Below, one piece after another: positions 6,313-10,383 of a stretch of 10,383 nucleotides of DNA. The stretch lies in the NCBI GenBank assembly GCA_049511115.1, contig JBEKYH010000141.1, positions 1 to 10,383 on the forward strand, read 5' to 3'. The position numbers and the translations under genes were made by a program. The notes beneath the pieces are model-generated. The model had not been told where the DNA came from. It did no database searches and worked only from the letters and a program-made list of their open reading frames with translations. The stretch is from JBEKYH01 sp049511115. Lineage in GTDB: Bacteria; Planctomycetota; Phycisphaerae; Tepidisphaerales; Tepidisphaeraceae. The stretch's first letter is position 1. Each line of letters starts with the position of its first letter.

Positions 6313-6631
6313 TTCCTCTCCGGAAGGATACTTGAAGAGATTTCGGGCGTGCGTCGTGCGACGGGCCAACGATCTCCTCCGCCATGTCAACAGACCGCCT
6401 ACCGTCGCGGCCACGAGAGCTAACGTACCCGGTTCGGGAACGGCTGACCACTCGACCGCGTACCAAGTTTCCTCGTTGTGCTCGAAATCGGATCTGCGAA
6501 CCCTACCTGCTGTGCTCCATCCGTATCCATCGCGATCGAGGTACTGAATCCGCTGGGGACATGATACGGGGACGCAGCTAGTTTTTCGGGGCGCAGACAA
6601 AAGACACTGCGGCGCGCGTGGATTCTCCCAT
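6313..6631 (-). pseudogene. Decayed paralogue of the PEP-CTERM HAF-repeat gene
   Basis: Two fragments of a relative of the downstream gene lie here in different frames. From about 6590 to 6491 one frame encodes LAASPYHVPSGF...AMDTDGAQQVGF, matching one HAF-like repeat (TAASAVDLNPTGF...A.ATNG.QQVGYG). From about 6489 another frame encodes ETWYAVEWSAVPEPGTLALV and an Arg-rich end, matching the C-terminus FAVEWSPVPEPGTFTLL. The switch from repeat to tail at about 6490 needs both a frameshift and loss of the intervening repeats. A GGAGG site (6643-6639) followed by ATG at 6631 may be the old start, in yet a third frame. No stop codon separates the tail from the intact gene, so the frame reads into it. 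There is no signal peptide. I read this as a tandem duplicate shortened by deletion. Confidence 0.68.
6379..6460 (-). repeat. 82-bp copy of the PEP-CTERM tail, duplicated at 5134-5215
   Basis: The stretch 6379-6460 aligns without gaps with 5134-5215. Long matching blocks include CAACAGACCGCC, GTNCCCGGNTCGGGAACG and GACCANTCGACNGCG. Both encode the end of a PEP-CTERM protein (VEWS.VPEPGT and the following hydrophobic stretch). This is direct DNA-level evidence that the pseudogene and the intact gene are paralogues. Confidence 0.8.
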
Positions 6632-6929
6632 TCACTTTCCTCCAGTTTACACCTTCAATCACCCATCGCGGGCAAGCCCGCATCGCGGCCTACGCAAACA
6701 CCTTATGCCAAACGCTTTACGCGCATAAAATAAAGTAGCGTTCAATAACTTAACATTGAAAAAGTGTAAAGAGCGCATACCCCCTTCGACTAGCTCACGG
6801 CATGCCACGGGTCGCCCTCTCCCCCGTCCTCTTCCCAGTCCTCGGCTCGACCTTACTCGCCGCAGGCGGCCCTCAGTCCTCCGTCGTATGCATTCACCCT
6901 TTCCCCCTCCCCAGACCGATAATCCCTCA
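6632..6929. other. Divergent intergenic region between the PEP-CTERM locus and the kinase gene
   Basis: About 300 bp without a supported gene. It contains a GCGGGC-AA-GCCCGC hairpin (6668-6681). A low-quality plus-strand promoter candidate follows, with TTATGC (6703-6708), 17 bp and TAAAAT (6726-6731). Next is AT-rich DNA, then CCTTCGACTAGCTCACGGCA (from 6783), which resembles a common dispersed intergenic sequence and codes for the artefact 'CRELVEG' on the minus strand. A pyrimidine-rich leader (about 6810-6925) runs up to the kinase ATG. The kinase frame is open back to a TTG at 6756, but residues encoded before 6930 are Pro/Arg/Ser-rich and look non-coding. Confidence 0.5.
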
Positions 6930-8498
6930 ATGTCTTCCTCCCAGCGCAAGCTCTGCACCCTCGACCGCCTCTTGGCCGTTCGGGCTGAGGCTCGACAGGC
7001 GGGAAAAACGGTTGTCCATTGTCATGGCTGCTTTGACATCGTGCATCCCGGCCACATCGCCCATCTGCAATATGCCCGGTCGCTGGGCGATCTGCTGATC
7101 GTCACCGTCAGCGCCGATTCGCAGGTGAATAAGGGGGTGGACCGGCCGCTGATTCCTGACGACCTGCGAGCGGGGAGCCTGGCGGCGCTGGAATGCGTGG
7201 ATTTTGTGCACGTGAATCCCAACCCGACGGCGAGTGAATTGCTCGCGGCTTTGCAGCCGGACATTTTTGTGAAGGGGAAGGAATACCAGACCAACGCCGA
7301 CCCGCGGTTTTTAGCCGAGAGGCGAATCGTCGAGGAGGCCGGCGGGAGGGTGGTTTTCTCCAGCGGCGAAGTCGTTTATTCGTCGACCGCCTTGATTGAC
7401 AATCTGTGGACCAAGGACGCCTTCCTCGATGAGAAGGTGCGGCGATACCGCCAGAAATATGATCTGGGTGCGGCTTCGGTCGCGGGATTGATCTCGCGCT
7501 TCAAGGACCGCAAGGTCGTGGTGGTCGGGGATTACATTCTCGACCGCTATCACTTCTGCGACGCCACCGGAGTGGCCGGCGAAGGGCCGATGATGGCGCT
7601 GCGGCACGTCCGCGGCAAGGATTTTGACGGCGGGGCGGCGGTGATCGCGCTCCATGCACTGGGCCTGGGCGCGCAGGCGACGCTGGTTACCGCCATGAGC
7701 GAAGACGACGCCTCCGCCCAGGCGGAAATGCGCCTGCGCGGGAGCGGCCTTGAGGTGCGGCCGCTGCGCCTGCGGCGGGATATGACGGTTAAGAATCGCT
7801 TCCTGGTGGACCAGACCAAGCTCTTCAAAGTGGATGAGGGGGCAGCCTTGCCGGCCGATTCGCGCAGCGAGCGGGCGCTGGCCGACGCGATCCTCGCCGC
7901 CGCGCAAGGAGCCGATGCGGTGATCTTCGCGGATTTTGGTTATGGCGTGATTTCGCCGGGTCTATTGCAAGCGGTGATGAAGCCGCTGCGCAAGAGCGTG
8001 CCGATTCTGACGGCCGACGTGAGCGGGCGGCAGGGGAATTTGCTGGGGTTCCATGATGTCGATCTGCTCTGCCCCACCGAGCGCGAGATGCGCGAGACCC
8101 TGCACGATTTTTCCAGCGGCCTGGGGTACGTCGTCTGGCACTTGCTCGAAAGCACCGGAGCGAGCCAGGCCATGATTACCCTGGGGAAACAGGGGCTGGT
8201 CACGTTCGACCGGCCGGACAAAAAGCAAAGCGAATCGGGCCGCTTGCGCAGCGAATACCTGCCGGCCCTATCGTCGATATGCGTTGATCCCCTGGGTTGC
8301 GGCGATGCGCTTTTGGCCACGGCGAGTTTGGCTCTGGCCAGCGGGGCATCGTTGCAGCAGGCCGCTTATCTGGGTTCGGTCGCGGCGGCTTTGGAAGTGC
8401 GTCAGCTCGGTAATCACCCCATTACCGCGGAGTCCCTCGCCGCCGCCGGCGCGCCGGCGATTCCCGCCAGCAGCGCTGTATCCGCCTCCGCCGCGTGA
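6930..8498 (+). CDS. Bifunctional nucleotidyltransferase / PfkB sugar kinase, HldE-like with reversed domain order
   Basis: This 522-residue protein joins two enzyme domains. Residues about 9-160 are a cytidylyltransferase-fold domain. It has GCFDIVHPGH (33-42, with the HxGH nucleotide-binding motif), VKGKEY (114-119, as VKGGDY in HldE) and YSSTALI (150-156). Residues about 194-500 are a PfkB/ribokinase-type kinase with DGGAAVIALHALGLGA (233-248) as the first signature. DPLGCGDALLATA (453-465) is the second, D459 being the likely catalytic base; FADFGYGVIS (333-342) resembles HldE. In E. coli HldE, which makes ADP-heptose for lipopolysaccharide, the kinase comes first and the adenylyltransferase second; here the order is reversed. 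The likely product is a nucleotide-activated sugar such as ADP-heptose, but the sugar is not provable from sequence. The ATG at 6930 has no Shine-Dalgarno; the conserved region starts soon after it. Confidence 0.87.
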   Translation: MSSSQRKLCTLDRLLAVRAEARQAGKTVVHCHGCFDIVHPGHIAHLQYARSLGDLLIVTVSADSQVNKGVDRPLIPDDLRAGSLAALECVDFVHVNPNPTASELLAALQPDIFVKGKEYQTNADPRFLAERRIVEEAGGRVVFSSGEVVYSSTALIDNLWTKDAFLDEKVRRYRQKYDLGAASVAGLISRFKDRKVVVVGDYILDRYHFCDATGVAGEGPMMALRHVRGKDFDGGAAVIALHALGLGAQATLVTAMSEDDASAQAEMRLRGSGLEVRPLRLRRDMTVKNRFLVDQTKLFKVDEGAALPADSRSERALADAILAAAQGADAVIFADFGYGVISPGLLQAVMKPLRKSVPILTADVSGRQGNLLGFHDVDLLCPTEREMRETLHDFSSGLGYVVWHLLESTGASQAMITLGKQGLVTFDRPDKKQSESGRLRSEYLPALSSICVDPLGCGDALLATASLALASGASLQQAAYLGSVAAALEVRQLGNHPITAESLAAAGAPAIPASSAVSASAA

Positions 8499-8523
8499 AG
8501 CGAAGCAACTGATAGACGTGACG

Positions 8524-8542
8524 ATCGCGCGAGCGCGATTTT
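8524..8542 (+). terminator. Short rho-independent terminator after the kinase gene
   Basis: ATCGCG (8524-8529), loop CGAG and CGCGAT (8534-8539) form a GC-rich stem followed by TTTT (8539-8542). It sits 26 bp after the kinase stop, and its T-run overlaps the stop codon of the convergent DUF3467 gene. The T-run is short, so strength is uncertain. It would mainly serve the plus strand. Confidence 0.45.
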
Positions 8543-8876
8543 AGCGCGGCTGCGGCGCGGCTCTTTGCGTGGGAAGCTCGCCGAACTGCTGCTCATACCG
8601 CTTGATCAACTGCTGGAGCGACAGGGCCAGGCGCTTGGCGTTGACGTAATTGAGAATCGCCCGGTCGGTGATTTTGAGCAGCAATCCCTGCTGCCCCCCG
8701 CCCTGGCGCGGGTTGGGGTCGGGCATGTTGAAGCCGAGGTCGATAACGACTTCGTCGGCCGTCGCATGAATGCGGTAGGCGTTGGCATAATGGGTCTTGA
8801 GGTCGCGCTCGTCGATCATGACGTGCATGCCGGAGCCCTGGGTGCTGGTTTCGGTCGCGGTGATTTCTTCAGCCAT
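8541..8876 (-). CDS. DUF3467 domain protein
   Basis: This 111-residue protein matches the small DUF3467 family of unknown function. Residues about 30-50 (THYANAYRIHATADEVVIDLG) and GFNMPDPNP (48-56) are the family's opening strands. ILNYVNAKRLALSLQQLIKRYEQQFGEL (74-101) is the conserved C-terminal helix. There is no signal peptide or membrane helix, so it is cytoplasmic. The fold resembles phage-tail or secretion accessory domains only in a loose sense, and no function can be given. The ATG at 8876 is well placed behind AAAGGA. The gene converges on the kinase gene and diverges from the ECF sigma gene, with which it shares a short intergenic region. Length is normal for the family. Confidence 0.87.
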   Translation of the reverse strand: MAEEITATETSTQGSGMHVMIDERDLKTHYANAYRIHATADEVVIDLGFNMPDPNPRQGGGQQGLLLKITDRAILNYVNAKRLALSLQQLIKRYEQQFGELPTQRAAPQPR

Positions 8877-8906
8877 GGTATTCCTTTCGGCAAAAAATGG
8901 AGGAGC

Positions 8907-8934
8907 ATTGTGGCAAAATGGGTGGATTTGTCCA
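8907..8934 (-). promoter_or_regulatory. Probable promoter of the DUF3467 gene
   Basis: TGGACA (8934-8929) and CACAAT (8912-8907), 16 bp apart, form a sigma-70-like promoter on the minus strand. The predicted start near 8900 leaves a leader of about 24 bases with AAAGGA before the ATG at 8876. The promoter overlaps the upstream start candidates (8897, 8918) of the divergent sigma-factor gene. Confidence 0.4.
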
Positions 8935-8980
8935 GAAGAGCCGCGTCACGTTTATCGCCCGGCAGCCACCTTTAGATGCC

Positions 8981-10297
8981 ATGAACGGACTTTTCGACAG
9001 GGAATTGCTCCCGCTTCTTTCCTCTGATCGGCGCGGTGAGGGGTCGCGCGCTGATGACGCATTCCGAAGAATCGTTGAACGATATGTGAACCTGGTTCAC
9101 GCCTCGGCCTTGCGGCAGGTCCGCGATTTCGCCCTTGCCGAGGACGTTACGCAGGCTGTCTTCATTGTCCTTTGGAACAAATCCGCCACGGTGCGCGACG
9201 CGGCGGCGCTGCCGGCGTGGTTGTTATCGGTCACGCACTGGGCGGCGCGCGATGCGATCAAGCGCCGCACGATCCGCCACCGCCATGAGCAGCAGGCTGC
9301 CGCGCTGAATGGAACGAATGCCATGAACACCGATGCCTCAGTCGACTTCAACGTTCTGGCGGCGAATCTTGATGCGGCGCTGAATCGCCTGCCGCCGGCT
9401 GATCGGTCCGTGGTCGCTATGCGATATTTGTCCGGGCGCAGCTTCAAGGAAGTTTCCGAGTCGATGGGGATTTCGGAGGAAGCGGCACGTAAACGCTCCA
9501 GCCGGGCGCTGGAACGGCTGCGCGATTTGCTGAGCAAGCACGGTGTTCACTCCGCGGCCGACCTGCTGGAAAACTCACTGGCTCAACTGGCTCTCCTGCC
9601 CGCGGGCGATTCAACAGCGGTTTTGGCCGACAAAATCGTCGCAGCCTGTCATGGAACCGCCGGGGCATCGGCGTCGGTCGGAACACTTTCCAAAACCGCA
9701 CAACTGGTGATCACCATGAGCAAGATCAAAACCGCCGCCTTAGTGGCGAGCGCGGTCGCGTTGGCTCTGGCCGGGGGAGTTGTGGTCAGCGTCAAGATGG
9801 TTGGCAGTGGCGGGTGGCTGGAAGTTCCCCAGCAAACGGTCGTTGTGCCGCCGGAGCAAACTACGGCCGCGGCAGCGTCAGCGGCGCTGCCGCCGGTTCC
9901 CGATTACACTGGTCCCTACGCCGCGCAACTGGCCAATGGATATCAGTTCCAGGTCATCGGCGTCTGCCGCAATCCACGGGAAAGTAAAGCCTGGTGGGAG
10001 CCGGATGGAACTCCAATGTCATCCTCGCCGCTTCTGGAGCCGCTCGATTTCGCGCGATTTGACGACCTCACTCGCGCCGGCAGGCCGGCCAATTACAGCA
10101 CGGGCGACGAATACGCCATCGTCATGCGCGTGCCGAACCTGCCACTGCAACCCGATGGATTCAGCGGCGATTACAATTGCAGCTTTTCACCTGGAAGCCT
10201 GCGCTGGGCTTTCTCGCAGCCAAGGATCGCCCTCCCCTCCACGCGCGAATGTGTTTTGATCGAACTAGTGCATTGTCACGCTTCAAATTTAGGGTAA
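8981..10297 (+). CDS. ECF sigma factor with transmembrane helix and extracytoplasmic C-terminal domain
   Basis: This protein is about 438 residues with the ATG at 8981. Region 2 of an ECF sigma factor spans about 25-95, including the -10-binding helix DVTQAVFIVLW (55-65). Region 4 (about 136-184) has the helix-turn-helix RSFKEVSESMGISEEAARKRSSRALERL. A Gln/Ala-rich linker (185-249) leads to one transmembrane helix (about 250-271, KTAALVASAVALALAGGVVVSV), then a Pro/Thr/Ala-rich stretch (282-307) and a domain of about 130 residues (310-438). The topology is sigma domain in, C-terminal domain out. ECF sigmas with such extensions are known in planctomycetes, where the extension may act as a built-in regulator in place of a separate anti-sigma factor. 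The extracytoplasmic domain is unrecognised. ATG at 8918 (459 residues, behind GGAGGAG at 12 bp) and ATG 8897 are alternative starts. No separate anti-sigma gene is next to it. Confidence 0.85.
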   Translation: MNGLFDRELLPLLSSDRRGEGSRADDAFRRIVERYVNLVHASALRQVRDFALAEDVTQAVFIVLWNKSATVRDAAALPAWLLSVTHWAARDAIKRRTIRHRHEQQAAALNGTNAMNTDASVDFNVLAANLDAALNRLPPADRSVVAMRYLSGRSFKEVSESMGISEEAARKRSSRALERLRDLLSKHGVHSAADLLENSLAQLALLPAGDSTAVLADKIVAACHGTAGASASVGTLSKTAQLVITMSKIKTAALVASAVALALAGGVVVSVKMVGSGGWLEVPQQTVVVPPEQTTAAAASAALPPVPDYTGPYAAQLANGYQFQVIGVCRNPRESKAWWEPDGTPMSSSPLLEPLDFARFDDLTRAGRPANYSTGDEYAIVMRVPNLPLQPDGFSGDYNCSFSPGSLRWAFSQPRIALPSTRECVLIELVHCHASNLG

Positions 10298-10303
10298 CGC
10301 GAT

Positions 10304-10320
10304 TCGGCTGGCGGAGCCGA
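10304..10320. other. Small hairpin between the sigma-factor gene and the next gene
   Basis: TCGGCT (10304-10309) and AGCCGA (10315-10320) form a 6-bp stem with a 5-base loop directly after the sigma-factor stop. There is no T-run after it, so a terminator role is weak. It may be a leader structure of the gene that begins at 10351. Confidence 0.25.
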
Positions 10321-10350
10321 TAGATGGCATTAACCAAGGAAGGTTGTGCC

Positions 10351-10383
10351 ATGCCCAAAAAGTCGAAGAAGTATGTCGTTCGT
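10351..10383 (+). CDS. Start of a further gene, cut by the right edge
   Basis: An ATG at 10351 follows a strong Shine-Dalgarno sequence AAGGAAGG (10336-10343) at 7 bases. Eleven codons (MPKKSKKYVVR) are visible before the window ends. The start is basic. Product cannot be told. It follows the sigma-factor gene by 53 bp on the same strand and may be co-transcribed with it. Confidence 0.55.
   Translation, partial: MPKKSKKYVVR

Noticed and set aside
6313..6600. Extension of the intact PEP-CTERM gene upstream to a TTG at 6600
   Set aside because: This would place a second PEP-CTERM tail and membrane segment before the signal peptide. The ATG at 6312 has a good ribosome site and signal peptide.
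6756..6929. Extension of the kinase gene to TTG at 6756
   Set aside because: The extra 58 residues are Pro/Arg/Ser-rich, run through a dispersed repeat-like sequence, and precede the conserved domain without similarity to it.
7311..7907. 198-residue minus-strand reading frame
   Set aside because: It is the antisense shadow of the GC-rich kinase gene with no domain or ribosome site.

Overview
The window looks like chromosomal DNA of a GC-rich bacterium, most likely a planctomycete (Phycisphaerae-like). The main clues are an ECF sigma factor with a membrane-spanning C-terminal extension, a PEP-CTERM protein built from HAF-like repeats, a DUF3467 protein, and several genes without a clear Shine-Dalgarno site. 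This assignment is an inference from gene content; there is no rRNA or other phylogenetic marker in the window.

Left part (1-3833), all on the minus strand. An AAA-type ATPase of the DUF4143 kind runs off the left edge (702 to 1). Its promoter region carries three copies of a 9-bp motif, two of them forming a perfect palindrome. Next come a membrane-anchored BtuF/TroA-like substrate-binding protein (1801-842) and a full-length UbiB/AarF/ABC1-family atypical kinase with two C-terminal membrane helices (3686-1998). The 200 bp between the last two hold a large imperfect inverted repeat of a dispersed kind.

Middle part (3834-4772), minus strand: a small toxin-antitoxin island. An orphan ribbon-helix-helix-type antitoxin (4772-4521) is followed by a complete HigB toxin / HigA antitoxin pair in the usual toxin-first order.

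PEP-CTERM part (5101-6631), minus strand: a secreted protein with signal peptide, about six 47-residue repeats and a PEP-CTERM sorting tail. Directly upstream lies the decayed remnant of a paralogue, with part of one repeat and a complete PEP-CTERM tail in different frames. This suggests tandem duplication followed by deletion.

Right part (6930-10383). On the plus strand is a two-domain nucleotidyltransferase-sugar kinase resembling HldE but with the domains in reverse order; a probable terminator follows. A convergent DUF3467 gene (minus) comes next. Divergent from it, on plus, is an ECF sigma factor fused to a transmembrane helix and an extracytoplasmic domain. The first 11 codons of another gene start at 10351 and run off the right edge.

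The genes do not form one pathway. The pieces that plausibly work as units are the HigBA pair and the DUF3467/sigma-factor divergent pair. No CRISPR array, insertion sequence, tRNA or rRNA was seen.
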